DNA from: Talaromyces rugulosus
Lineage: Eukaryota; Ascomycota; Eurotiomycetes; Eurotiales; Trichocomaceae
DNA length: 64,000 bases
Direction: 5' to 3'
NCBI RefSeq assembly: GCF_013368755.1
Contig: NC_049565.1
Coordinates: forward strand, 558,001 to 622,000
The notes below the pieces were generated by a model. It searched no databases. It had not been told where the DNA came from and worked only from the letters and a program-made list of their open reading frames with translations. Both the position numbers and the translations under genes were made by a program. Position 1 is the first letter of the stretch, and each line of letters starts with the position of its first letter. This document shows positions 11,780 through 23,442 of this stretch, piece after piece.

Positions 11780-12010
11780 AACGCTTATTTACTGTTATGT
11801 ATCTAGCTTATTATGTTTTATTCTCTTAAGGAAATAGAATATTACTATTACTTTTTAAAAGTCTTTGTAGCCTATCACTGTGATAGTATTCTATTTTATC
11901 TTAAGGATTGCCTTACACAACGTTCTCTCTTGTCTTCTGTTAGCAGAATATCCAACTCGATTTACATCTTGGTGACGAGTTGTTGAACCAATTGAATTGA
12001 CACCGTCAGG
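11780..12010 (+). mobile_element. LTR-retrotransposon fragment, inverted relative to a copy at 21.35-21.58 kb
   Basis: Read on the plus strand this segment ends TTAGCAGAATA, then ATCTTGGTGACGAGTTGTTGAACC. The reverse complement of about 21350-21580 gives nearly the same text, with a diverged 200-bp run before it (TATCACTGTGATAG against TATCATTGTGATAA). The phrase around TTGGTGACGAG may be the end of an LTR plus a primer-binding site. Differences are mostly C/T or G/A changes, as RIP leaves. It is a solitary fragment here. Confidence 0.55.
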
Positions 12011-12372
12011 GTAATTACTAACCAAACCAGTCCTAATTTGTCACTAGGCAGCTTATTGTTACGAAACCAACAATATACACGCTTTAATAAAAGATTAGAC
12101 TCATTAGAGTAATGAGGTCCTATAGTTTATAGAAATATAATAAGATTATTAAACTAGTATAAAATAGATTTAAAGATTATATATAATAAATATCTATAAA
12201 ACTTAGCAAATATATATTAAGATATATACTAAATAAAAACTATGTAAAGATATTTATTTATTATTTATTATTACTTAATTATTTTAATTAATAAGATTAA
12301 TAAGATAAATCTATATTAATATATATATTATAATAAGATCCTTTTTAATAAATATTATAAATTGTAAAAAGT

Positions 12373-12437
12373 AATGCAGTGGGGGAAACCCACTGCATTG
12401 GCACCTTCGGGAGGGTGGTTTCCCCGGTGGCCGAAGG
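12373..12437. repeat. Nested inverted repeats (perfect 11-bp hairpin plus CCTTCGG/CCGAAGG pair)
   Basis: At 12373-12399 AATGCAGTGGG is followed by a five-base loop and its exact complement. Directly after, CCTTCGG (from about 12404) pairs with CCGAAGG (12431-12437) around a GC-rich centre. The block is GC-rich inside an AT-rich desert. It could be the end of a small transposon or a structured relic; I do not recognise the family. Confidence 0.5.
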
Positions 12438-13300
12438 AGATGTATTTATATCTGAGCATTAAGCAGATAAATAGAAAAAGAGACAGCGAATAGACACCTG
12501 GCGCGGCCGGTGTAGAGAAGAATCGATTTGGTTATTATTTGAAAGTGTTTTATTGGTCTGTTTGTATGCACCCTACCTGCGCAAAGGAAACGACGGTTCG
12601 ATATACACCCTGCTACATCTCGCGCCAGTCCTTTTACCAGGACATTCACATCTTCCACCACAGTAAGTTTATATTAATATTTTTAAGTTGATTATAAAAT
12701 ATACTAGATTTAGATCTATAATAAAAAAATAATTATTTTAATTAGAGTGTCATTTGGTTCGGATTCAATTCGGTTCAGTTCAGGCTAGTGTACTGTGTTT
12801 TCCAAACCGTTCGTTTTGTAGAGGTAAAGCCTAAACCCATAATTTGAGTCTGAATCAAACGGTCAAACCATAAAACTAAAAAATTATGTGATATTACATT
12901 ATTAGGCTAGTTTATTACTCAACGAGATCCTAAAGATATAATTATATTTAAATAAGTATTATAAAAATAAGATATAGTTCTTAATATAATTAAATTTTTG
13001 TTATAGATAAATAAATAGAATAATAGATTACAGAAATAAAAATTAAAAAAATATAATTATATTAATAATAAAATAATTAATAATCATTTACTAAAATCTT
13101 TTTTTCTCTTTGTTTTAATTTAGACAAAAACTTCAAAAAGATTTATAAATTATATAATCTAGATTTAGTAGATTATATAACTATAATTACTATTATATAA
13201 TTCAAATAAAGAGATTCATAGGCTATATAACTTTAAACTTAGGTCTATTGGGTTACATGATTTATTCAACACCAACTTCATCTCCCGAGTATTCTCCTCT

Positions 13301-14103
13301 GTATCGTGGAGTTACATATATGTATTGCAAAAAACAATCAATATGCTAGTCTTCTAAATTATGGACAGATGACGAAAAGGAAGATGATCATGAGTGGTAA
13401 GGTACATGGGCTTTCGCATATACATCAATTGATATTTATACCTATTTTGCGAATAAACTACAGCAGCAAAAATCGTCAGGCCATTGTCGACGCTATAGGA
13501 GATTTCAGTAGGTATCCATGCCATTCAACTACCCAGTACATAGTCATGCTGTATTCCTCGACGGTAAATATGGCGTTAGATGGAGCTACGCTCCTAGCGT
13601 AGAAATACAATAAGTCATTATTAGATTTACTTGTTTACTTGCAATTAATTTGAGAAGAACTTTGTACAAGCTACAAGGTCCAATTGGCTTCTTGCTTCTT
13701 CGATTGAGGGGAGGTGCTTGTGGCAGCTTATATGAATCGGAGCTGGTAGACAAAAAACAAAATTCCTTGACGATAGTGACCAGCTTTACTGATATTGACC
13801 CAGAAGGATGATACGATATGCTATGAAAAACCATAGCAAGTCTAGAGCAAAGCAAAATTGATTAGTAAGTACTATAAAATGCTTCACGAATAGAACTATT
13901 TGTAGGTATAGTCGTTGTCGTGCTTCCTTACGATTTAGCGCAGCACACCATGGAGACCCACCAAGCATAATCACCTTTACCTTTCGGGCCACTCACGGTT
14001 TTCCATAAAGCAACCAAGGCCCTGCCATGATATTTTACTTCGTCTTAATCGCCCTCAGCCCAGTAAATAGGACGACCTAATTCATCCCCTAAACATTTAC
14101 GCC
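13301..14103. other. Intergenic region upstream of the LOG-family gene
   Basis: Only short ORFs on both strands, none with a recognisable domain. The minus-strand ORFs at 13586-13992 overlap each other in different frames and look fortuitous. The last 150 bp probably hold the promoter of the gene starting at 14104. Confidence 0.45.
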
Positions 14104-14911
14104 ATGACTGCCCAGCACACTGCTATCCCGACCAAGAGACAATCTGTTCCTCAACCTAATGGAAACAGGCCTCGCACCAAGATCTGTGTCTTCTGCGGCT
14201 CCAGCGCCGGCACGAAGCCAGCGTACGTAGAAGCCGCACAAGCTTTGGGAAGAGCATTAGCAAAGCAAGATATTGATCTAAGTAAGTATTTCGCGACTAT
14301 ATATTACTTGGTCCTAGAGCACAGAAAAAGACAAATCGGAAAATAATCATTCACTAACTCTTTGTACTGCAGTCTATGGCGGTGGAACCATTGGCCTTAT
14401 GGGTGAAGTCGCAAAGACCGTCTGTTCGATCAAGGGGCCCCAGGCTGTCCATGGCATAATCCCCCAGGTTCTGGCCGAGTATGAGCGCACCGATGCATAT
14501 CAAATTGTCGACAACAACGTCTACCTCCCCGACGAATCCAAGTACGGCCGCACAACTGTCGTGCAGGATATGCACACTCGCAAGAAAAGAATGATGGAAG
14601 AAGTCCTCAGCGGCGGGCCTGGAAGCGGCTTCATTGGCCTCCCCGGAGGTTACGGTACCATGGAAGAGCTCTTTGAAGTCATTACGTGGAACCAGCTAGG
14701 GATTCACAAGCTTGGAGTCTGCTTGCTTAACACTGAGGGATACTGGGACCCAATCGTGGAGTGGGTGGAGAAGGCCAGCGGTGATGGGTTCGTCAAGAGA
14801 GCGAACAAGAACATTATTGTTACGGCCAGCGATGCTGAGCGGGCTATTACTGCTCTACGTGACTACAAGGTATCCCAGGGTGTCTATAAGCTGGAATGGA
14901 GCCAACTTTAA
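14104..14911 (+). CDS. LOG-family cytokinin riboside 5'-monophosphate phosphoribohydrolase
   Basis: Two exons, 14104..14281 and 14373..14911, with a 91-nt intron (GTAAGT...CTGCAG), give 238 aa. The N-terminal KICVFCGSSAGTKPAYVEAA begins the Rossmann fold. Exon 2 starts IYGGGTIGLMGEVA and includes the family signature PGGYGTMEELFEVITW. The family was long mis-annotated as lysine decarboxylase. Characterised members remove ribose phosphate from cytokinin nucleotides, and fungal homologues may act on cytokinins or in nucleotide housekeeping. Nothing next to it (isopentenyltransferase or P450) points to a cytokinin cluster. The length is normal. Confidence 0.9.
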
Positions 14912-16164
14912 TCTGGGAATAAAATGAATTTAGCGATATGAACATAGACAAAAGCGGTCTCCGATATAATGCCACCAACTTGACATTCCCTATTGAGCTA
15001 CATTGACAGCTCACTATCCCAACTTATTAGGTTTATATAATACAATCCACGAAAGTTTGCTATACACAATCGTCACGCAATGATTGAAGACGTAGCGTAG
15101 ATTCTATCGTTAATGTCAGGGAGGGGGGTCAATTTGCAACCTCGACCTTGTTTTCTTCTTCTACTTTGCTTTAGATATTTAGATAGACAATGCAAAGGCA
15201 TCTGCTTAGTGAACATAGTTCAGTCCTTCATAAAAGTGAGGGTTCAGCGTTTCAGTTCGACCGGACTGACATTCACGCAAAATGCAGAGTCCTCTGTCAA
15301 CATCATTCCTCTCAATGACACATGACAGGTCGTTTTATCGGCCCTCGAAGACTGTTAGCTACTCATGCTGCAATTTCTTACCAAAAAATGGTTATATTGA
15401 CTGATTATAGCGATCCGAGTGCCGTGCTTTCCCATGTGGAGAAAATGTTGCCGGCCAAGCTCGTTTCATGTTATATCGCATCTGTCCTCCGATTATGCTG
15501 GTGATGGCCATATTGGACACCGTCTTTACCTGCTTGTATAGCTTTAAATCCTATATTGCACTGTATTTATCATTTTCGATTACCTGCACCACTGAAGTTT
15601 GCACTACCGACAAAACCAGGCGACTTGGGATACAACGCAATGGATACCAGCAGGCCACAGGTTGCTATCAAGTGTACTGATAGGACACGACCCATTTATA
15701 TGTCGCGTAACCGGTAAGACTGGGGCATTTCTGTTCTTGACAACTACCTTAGGGCCGAGCCATGCGGTTAGGCGTCGTTAGAAATGAAGAAGATAGACCA
15801 CTAAGTACGGTGCTATAGCTAACGTATTGTGACCATATCTTATCATAAGCAGTTAACTGGGTGGCTGTATAAGTCCTTGGTTGATGGGACAAATGAAAGT
15901 CCTAGATCCCTTAGTTGATAAAAGGCTATCAATAATCAATACATGGTGAATACAAATGAATAAACCTCTGCTACCAGGCAGAGGTCAATCGTGCTCTGTC
16001 TTTACCGAAGCGCCACTCACCGTTGAAATGTGAGGTCATGTTTAACCATACGCTAACCTTGAAGTAGAGTACCCCAAATCTATTTTCTATCCATTGTTTT
16101 CCAATTTTTGTCAGACAGTGTTGAAACAGCGCTGATGATGCACTTGATGAGCGTGTTGCCCCCC
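14912..16164. other. Intergenic region, no gene seen
   Basis: Short ORFs at 15113-15781 overlap in several frames and show no family features. I see no RNA gene or clear repeat. The region between the two genes ends in their 3' flanks. Confidence 0.45.
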
Positions 16165-16944
16165 TTAATTAAGGAGGAGGTTACTTCGAGGTCCTCTCAC
16201 TTTCAGGTCTTCCTTTAACCAATCCAGGACCAACTCGCCCAAGCGACTATTTCCCGTTCGTCCCACCGTACCATCAATGGCCTGCAACATCTTATCCGCC
16301 TCACCCCACTCCTTGACTGCACCCAGGCTCATGTGTACCAGATGCGTCGGCCACCCAGCCAAGTTGTCCAGAATGTGCGTCGCATATACGATCGTACACT
16401 CCCTCTGTTCAGTCTCACGCTTCAACCAGCCCAGAAACTCGGCGCGACTAAGAACATCCAAGTCCACAGTGATTTCATCAAGGAACAGCACCGTCCAAGG
16501 TCTCAACAACCCCATTGCGAGCTGCACACGGCGACGCTCACCGTCAGAGACAGCATGCATGCGCCAACGGGTATCAATGTCCAGCAAAGAGACAAGTTCA
16601 TCCCTTCTCTCGGGGTAGGCATCTCCTCCTACGGAGCGGAGTAGTTCCAGAACGCCAACGTCATTGCGGACAATGGGGTTGACGACCCATTCAAGACCGA
16701 GGTAGGTTACGCCTTCGAGAGTCTCATTAAACGGGTTGACACCACCAATGCTGATGGCCTTGGGTGGACAGAGACGCTTGCCGGCAAGAAGCCGGAGAAG
16801 GGTAGTTTTGCCGGCGCCATTGGCTCCGATGAGGAGGGTTCGTGATCCTGGAGGGAGGTCGAGCGTGATGTTGCGGACCCCAGTGGGATACTCGGGGAAA
16901 ATGTACGTGAGGTTATTGACTATGATGCGGGGTGGGGCTGGCAT
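16165..16944 (-). CDS. CAF16-like soluble ABC ATPase
   Basis: A single exon of 259 aa forming one complete nucleotide-binding domain without membrane segments. It has Walker [12 protein letters not shown] (about residues 38-48), the signature [12 protein letters not shown] (about 132-143), Walker [15 protein letters not shown] (about 150-163), and the switch histidine in YATHILDNL. In yeast, CAF16 is a non-transporter ABC protein associated with the CCR4-NOT complex, and the DGERRRVQ signature and EITVDLD wording are typical of that group. It is probably a housekeeping gene unrelated to the nearby clusters. Confidence 0.85.
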   Translation of the reverse strand: MPAPPRIIVNNLTYIFPEYPTGVRNITLDLPPGSRTLLIGANGAGKTTLLRLLAGKRLCPPKAISIGGVNPFNETLEGVTYLGLEWVVNPIVRNDVGVLELLRSVGGDAYPERRDELVSLLDIDTRWRMHAVSDGERRRVQLAMGLLRPWTVLFLDEITVDLDVLSRAEFLGWLKRETEQRECTIVYATHILDNLAGWPTHLVHMSLGAVKEWGEADKMLQAIDGTVGRTGNSRLGELVLDWLKEDLKVRGPRSNLLLN

Positions 16945-17679
16945 TTTGGATGGTTATTCGGTTGCTGGCGACGGGGGGATGGTTGTGTGAGAGAAGGGTC
17001 GATGGCGAGGAGATAGGGTGGTGAGGTGGTGGGAACTATGCGGAGAGAAGATGTCAAGTTCATATAGGGCGTGGTTGATTATATTTTCGCGAAAGATTCG
17101 ACATTTTGATTTGGCTTTCTTTTTCGAATCAAGCAGGAACATTCGAGGTTTATAATCCATGGCGAACTAGTTAGGGCACACCCCCAATTTCATTCTACTT
17201 AATTAAACTCGAAAAACGAGACGTACTTTTTAGCTCGGTCCGTTATGGACAAAATTACGTGGCAATTCACGTTTATGTTATCCGAAGAATTCCCGCTATA
17301 TTCAATAGGCTAGGAGAGCTGTGTCTATATACGGTAGTTATAGCCTTCGAGTACTCAAAGGGATGGGGTGGTCCGTGCCAGGACTTTTGCTTATACATGC
17401 AAAAGTCATGCCAATAATAGCAAAAATAGCAATAATAATTTCAGCTGCTACTGGATTTGGTTAGAGCGCTCGGTATGGAATAACTATATTCTATATATAA
17501 AAATATTAATTATTTATTCAGAATTATATAAATTATTCGAATTTTAATAAGAATTCTGCTGTGTTTATAATAAATTACTGAATTCCTTTTTCACTGCCTT
17601 CCTCTTTGAGGCTGCAAGGGTATTGGATTATCGTAACTTGTATGGTAATTTGAGGGCACATAAGGCATTAATAATCTGG

Positions 17680-18020
17680 TTATTTGTATGGCTTGGCTGC
17701 TCAATAACCGGGTTACTAGGGTGTGTTACAAGGTTTGGCGTAACCCAGCGGTCCCAGCCGCACCCAGCCGCATCATATGGTCCAATAACCCACATACTAA
17801 CAGCGGGGAACCCACTTTGTAACACATACAAAGTCCCGCTCATATAACCAGTTTGCATCTGACTGGGTTATTGGGAGGGGGGTGTTACAAGGCTTAGTAA
17901 CCCCAGCTGCACACAGGGTTTAATAACTAGTTTGCAACTAATCAGGGATGTGTCACAAGGCTTGGTGTGACCCAGCCGCACAGGGTTCAATGACCAGCTT
18001 GCGCCTAACCGTGCCACCTA
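17680..18020. repeat. Degenerate tandem repeats (about 70-100 bp units)
   Basis: Phrases of the type GTGTTACAAGGCTTGGTGTGACCCAGCCGCAC and GGGTTCAATAACCAGTTTGC (shown here as separate pieces) recur at about 17720-17790, 17880-17945 and 17945-18005 with substitutions and gaps. The block is moderately GC-rich between AT-rich flanks. It has no coding potential and may be the internal repeat array of an old transposon or minisatellite. Confidence 0.5.
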
Positions 18021-18999
18021 GCACTACTTCCGCTTTGGGTATACACTAGCTTAATAATATTTTCAGCTCAATATCAATTTTTTATATATTTTAATAAATA
18101 TATGATATAAAATTTAAATAAAAAAAAACTATTTTTAAAAATTAAAACTAAAAAAGCTTATATAATAAATAAAATTTAATATTTCTTATAACTATCTTTA
18201 AAATAAATTATTAATTAAAAATTATATTTAATATATTAATTTGTGAATTTTTTAATAAATTATTAATTAATAATTAAAAGAATTTTATTATATATTAAAT
18301 TTAAAATATTTTATTTGAAAATAAAGTAATTTTAATAAAAGTCTATCCCTATATATTAGACTAAATTAATATTAAAAGATGTTACGGGCTAGGTCCCATC
18401 TTACTGGCCTTATATAGGTCCAGGAATTGAGTAGATTCAAACGTGAGAAAGAGAAAGAAAAGATTTGTAGAGATTCACATTATTGAATGTCGATACAGGC
18501 GAGTATAGATCCCAGGGGCATCCTAGTGAATCTGATGTAGCGTCAGAGAGTTCTTCTATAGCAAACCAGATGCAGACCAGGTGCAGTTATTCTATAAGAG
18601 TAAAGCCTAAGTATTCTAAGGGCTAAGATCTTAATATTACTTCCCCCCTTCGGCAAGGGCGTTGTGGTGTTGGAGCTAGTGGTTGAGTGCTTTAATATTT
18701 TCTATAGATTGGGCAGATTCCTATATAGGTCGTGTATATCCGGTCTAATAGATAAGGTATTATTTTATATATCTGCGGCCTTAATATATAGTCTATTTGT
18801 TGAGTATACTATTGACTAGATACTCTTTATTGCCTTCTACTAGATGTATTAGTGGCTGGTAATTATATTAAGTCTGTAAAAAGAGTAGATATATGCCTGT
18901 AAAATAGAGGAATATTATATAAAAAATATTATAAATAGTTCTAAGGATATTAAGTTAGTATATATAGGATCCCACTTTCTTTAGTATAGTATATTTTAT

Positions 19000-21590
19000 A
19001 TATTGGATGTCCAGTTTCTTTAAAGATCGTTCAGTCTGAATGTTTTAAAGATTTAATTATACTTTCTATTCTACTTTATACTCTAAAGAAGTCTTTTAAT
19101 GATAGTTTATACTATTTTCTATTCACTGCTGTGCTGAGACAAGCTTAGTCTATACTATATTAAAAACCTACTATAGCTTAATAACTATATTGTTTATATG
19201 TTTGGCAGTGGGTTTTTGCTGCTTAGATATGGGGATAGCTTCATCTAACTAGAGTGGTTCGATGTTATATCTATAGATTAGAAAGAAAAGACTAATATTA
19301 ATTATAGTAACATCGCGCCTGTTTATTATAAGTTATGTAATTATAATTAGTAAGCTCCAGTCAGTTTAAAAATAGATATAGAAATTCTATAGATATTCTT
19401 CCACCACAGAGTTAGCACATTCTGTCTGTCTATTAGTTTAGAGATAATATACAGTTAACAATCATCTCATAATCTTTAGATATTCATATACACCTTTCTA
19501 AAGATTATTAATAAATTATGTGCCCTAATCTAATATAATACTGCTAGGCGGCCTATATTTACATATGAATTGGTCAACAAACTTCAATATCACTATCTTA
19601 GTATCTATGTGTTTACATAGTATCAATATAATCCCTTTTCCCAGTCAGTCAATAATTACCATGAGATTTATATTCCTATTAAATATTGGGAGTTTCTCTA
19701 TAAAATCTATACTAATATCTTACCACATTCGCAAAGAAATAAAGAACAGTTTTAATAACCTTTATTAGTATTATCTCTATACAGTATTCATACTATATTT
19801 ATTATAGTTATTTACAAACCTTTAGATATCCTCAGATAGGTTTAGCCAATATAGTTGTCAGGCTATAATAATATAGATTATGTTTCGGCCTAGATATCTA
19901 ATAAGATAGGAGTCATATATATTTTATATAATATAAATATAAAGTGGTTCACTATTTAGTATCTATTATTAGTTTTAAAATAATAACTAGTCTACTATAT
20001 TAATTATGCATTCGGATACTATAATACAAAGTTGTAGGTTTTAAAAGAACTACAGAAACTTCTAGCATATAGCCTCTTTGATTTATTTATAATTCTTATC
20101 CTTAATTTTGGCTAATCGCCACTATTCTCTAATTAACATTAAGTGCTCTATATAGATAGTGTGGATATAGGATTCAGATACAATATTTGATAAGCGACCC
20201 TAGAGAGATTGTTTTAGATAGTCTCTCTATACCTTATTAAGGTTGATAAGACGTTTATTTCAGTATACTAGACATTCATTATCAATCCCATCAGGCATAT
20301 CTTGTAAGCATCACAATAATACATTAAATCTAGCAGCTAGTCGCCCTAGCCAATATTAAAGCTTATAGTTAAAGTATAAAAATATACTAACCCATCTTAT
20401 TTACTTTTTATTCAACCATCAAAGCTGCATAAAGTATTTAAAATTCTAATAGTCAGTTAGGATAGTAAACTCTTTAGTATCAATTAATTTAGGTTCCTAT
20501 TGCTTCAGATATACTATTATCACCAATAGCTTCTTATTATAAATTTTATAATTGTACTCTACAGATATACACTTTTAGAAGAAATAGATACAGATTCATA
20601 GAAGTCCTTTATTATTATATTATAATAATGTCTCCTCTATAATATATTCTAAAGAATCAGCTTCTATAATTGTATTCTGCTTAAGGTCGAATTACACTAA
20701 TATTAGATCACTTATAAATATTTACTTTAGTTATTTAAAGGCTTTATTAACAGCCTTAGTCCAAACAAAAATAATTCCTTTTTTAATTAGTTCTATCAGC
20801 AGATGGATTATATCAGAATATCTTCAGATAAACTATTAATAGAAATTTATGAATCTTAAAAATAATTATATATCTTTCATACATGTTAAGGCTTTCTATT
20901 CTAAAATAGCAAAGACTTTTATAGGGTCTATTTGGATTCTTTTTCCAGCTTCTAATATAAATCTAAGATATTTTATTATCTATACCTCGAACTCGTATTT
21001 ATTAATATCTAGCTGTAGTCCTATAGTATGTAGATATTCTAACATCCTTATTATTTATTTCTAATGATGTGCGTGGTTATCTTCTATAAAGATAAATATA
21101 TCATCTAGATAAATAGATATAAAGTTGTTTAGGAACTCGCGAAGGGTCTAATTAATATATTATTAAAACATGCTTAATGTATTAATAAGGCTGAAAGATA
21201 TTATTAACTATTTATAAAGTCTAAACCTAGTTTAGAAAGCTATCTTCCACTCATCTCCTTCAGTAATATGTATTTTATAAAAGGCTGCTATAATATTAAG
21301 CTTTATAAACTATTAGACTTTAGATATTCGTTATAGAGTCTCATATATTAACAGTAGTGTCAATCGGTTCAACAACTCGTCACCAAGATGTGAATCGGGG
21401 TGGGTATTCTGCTAATAGAAGGCAAGATGAGAAGTTTATGTAAGACAATTCTAAGATAAGTAGAATATTATCACAATGATAGGCTGTAAAGTATATTGAA
21501 AAGTAATAGTAGTATACTATTTACTTAAAAGAATAAAATATAATAAGCTAGATATATAATAGTAAATAAGTGTCTTTATATAGCTAATCC
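19000..21590 (-). mobile_element. Ty3/gypsy-type LTR retrotransposon relic (pol) with LTR-like end on the right
   Basis: The minus strand at about 21300-21050 translates, with stops, to a gypsy reverse transcriptase: AAFYKIHITEGDEWKIAF, RFRLYK, then YLDDIFIF in place of the usual YVDDILIY. Further along, about 20650-20280, the RNase H region reads EFTILTDY, NFKYFM and later DMPDGIDNECLVY. Integrase presumably follows toward 19 kb but is too decayed for me to place. The segment at about 21350-21580 matches the LTR-like fragment at 11780-12010 in inverted orientation and sits where a minus-strand element would have its 5' LTR. The coding capacity is destroyed by stops. Confidence 0.75.
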
Positions 21591-22079
21591 TAAATATAGC
21601 AAGTATAGTCAAGCTTTACTTGATTATATCAGTATATAGTTTCTTAGCATAGTCTTACTATATTGATTATGTAGTTATATACTTAAGTCTATAAGATGGG
21701 TCTTTTTATATAGAGACTCTTTTTGTGTAGAGATTTTTTCTGTATAGAATCTCTTTTTATACAGAGTCTGTTTTTATATAGAAACTATTTCTATATAATA
21801 TAGGCTTCTGTTCAATAAGTCATTCTATATGGGAGTATAAATGTAGGTATTTCTTCTTTCTTGGGTATAATCAGAGATTCTACTCTATAAGAATATCTAA
21901 TAATCTTTGTTTATATAACTAGCGTCTACTGTTATATCTATTAGCTGAGCATTATTGATTCTTATAATAATCCTTTCCTTTAAAGGCTGGTGTCTTAATA
22001 GTCATATAAATAGTTGCAGGTCCTTGTTGTATAGGTAGGCTGATTCCTTTTCATTAATATTCTTAGTGGTGATGTTTTA

Positions 22080-22480
22080 ACTATATTGTTAAAGCAAAAT
22101 ATTAATAAAAACAATTTGTTTGCCTGTATTGTTAAAACTAAAATCATTCTTCTTTTTCTTTGCCATAAGTGTGCTCTTTTAGGAAAGTTATATATTAAAT
22201 TAGAAATTTTAAAGTATTGTAGTAAGTGTGTTCACAGTAGTTGTAGTTACTATATTAAAATAGTATTTTTAGATTTAGTATAAAAGAAGTTATTAACTAC
22301 TTAAAAGAAAATTGAGGAGGATAAAGAGATAACTTTAGCAAAACTTCTTTATTTTAAGAAACAGTAGAAGTTATTTTAGAAATATACCGGTCAGTTTATC
22401 TAAATAGATATTAAGGATATAGAGAAGTTAGAGTATTTAAAGAAGAAAAAGGAAAAAAAATAGAAATAAAAAGCCAAGCT
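22080..22480 (+). pseudogene. RIP-degraded coding relic, possibly transposon-associated
   Basis: One plus-strand frame reads LKYCSKCVHSSCSY and, after stops, a Lys/Leu-rich helix (AKLLYFKKQ, KDIEKLEYLKKKK). The order of a short Cys-containing segment followed by a coiled coil recurs in multi-copy fungal transposon proteins. The family name is unknown to me, and stop codons show it is dead. Confidence 0.25.
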
Positions 22481-22955
22481 ATAAAAATTAAATAAGATAA
22501 TTACAGCTGTTATTTAGAAATTTCCTATATTATCTAATAATAAGTTTGATCATATTCTTTCTAAATTTCTTTCTAGCAAAATACTTAAATCTTTTTAAAA
22601 CAGTTTAAATACCTAACTAGTTCCTATAAATTATGTTTAGGTCTATATCCTTTCCAGCTAACTAAATAAAAGATTCTTCCTTCTACTAATTTTCTTTTTA
22701 GAATATTTTTAACTTTATATTCATCTTTAATTGCTTCATCATTACTGTTTTTTAGGTTTTCGGTTAGTTCCAATAATAAGATATAAAATACTAAGTGCAC
22801 TTTTATTCTTACTAATAATCAGAGTTTATAATTATCATTGGCAAGTTTTTCTTGAATCATAAAAAGTCTATATTTAATAGTGTTAAGTTTATTACTTGGT
22901 CTCTTGTTTAGAATATTGAAATTTTTCTATCTAATTGTTTGTTATAATAAGTAAA

Positions 22956-23442
22956 CTTGTCACAGACGGAATCGCGGTCGTCCCGTTGCCGCATCCCGCC
23001 TGGCGCCTGGCCGCCCTAACGGGCCCCCCCCCCAGCACCGCCTGTGCTGGTGGGCGCCGGCGACCGCCCGGGGGCCCCCGGGGGGGTCCCGGTGTCACCC
23101 AGTGTCCCCCTGGTGCCCCCCAGGGGACCGGCCGGAAAACCGTCAAGTCGACGCGAAGGGGGGAGGGGAACCGGGGCACCGTCGGTGCCTGCCAGATGAT
23201 GAGACAGCGGCGAGCGGCTGACCACCGCTCGCCCTCCCCCCCCTCCCCCCCTCTCACTCTTCTCCCTTTTCTTCTCTTCTGCTCCTGCATCATCCGCACG
23301 CGAGCTCGTCTGTACCGGCCAGGAAACGAAGGCTCAGCGTCTGCTGTCACTGTTGGGGAGCCACTCTGCTGGTCAGCTCCTCTACCTTTTCTAGTGAAGG
23401 ACTGAAAAAAAAACAAGGGTCAGGGAATAATCGGGCCTGAAG
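22956..23442. promoter_or_regulatory. GC-rich 5' flank of the DUF3435 gene; candidate element edge
   Basis: Base composition changes within a few bases near 22956 from AT-rich debris to very GC-rich DNA, with C/G runs and a near-palindrome of CCCGGGGG type around 23070. The long ORFs on both strands here are by-products of GC content. In Starship elements the captain is the first gene inside the 5' edge, so this boundary is a reasonable place for such an edge. I found no terminal repeat or target duplication. Confidence 0.35.

Larger units (their letters stand above)
11345..13300. repeat. AT-rich, RIP-like region with transposon debris
   Basis: This stretch is very AT-rich and has no credible gene. 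It contains an LTR-like segment at about 11780-12010, a hairpin element at 12373-12437, and a short segment at about 12748-12863 whose ends look like weak inverted copies of one another (TTTGGTTCGGATTCAA against a complement of TTTGATTCAGACTCAAA). The last could be a decayed MITE, with low confidence. Confidence 0.5.
18050..22955. repeat. Large AT-rich, RIP-degraded block
   Basis: About 4.9 kb of very AT-rich sequence dense in TAA and TAG in all frames. It contains a recognisable Ty3/gypsy relic (about 19.0-21.6 kb) and, near 18379, a TGTTACGGGCTAGG start like that of many fungal LTRs. The block ends abruptly near 22955, where GC-rich DNA begins. Confidence 0.65.

Noticed and set aside
12446..12661. 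Minus-strand 71-aa ORF near the GC-rich hairpin
   Set aside because: Short, without family resemblance, inside a degraded transposon region.
22931..23416. Overlapping 161-aa and 156-aa ORFs on opposite strands
   Set aside because: Both are Pro/Arg/Gly-rich by-products of GC-rich non-coding DNA; the recombinase begins at 23443.
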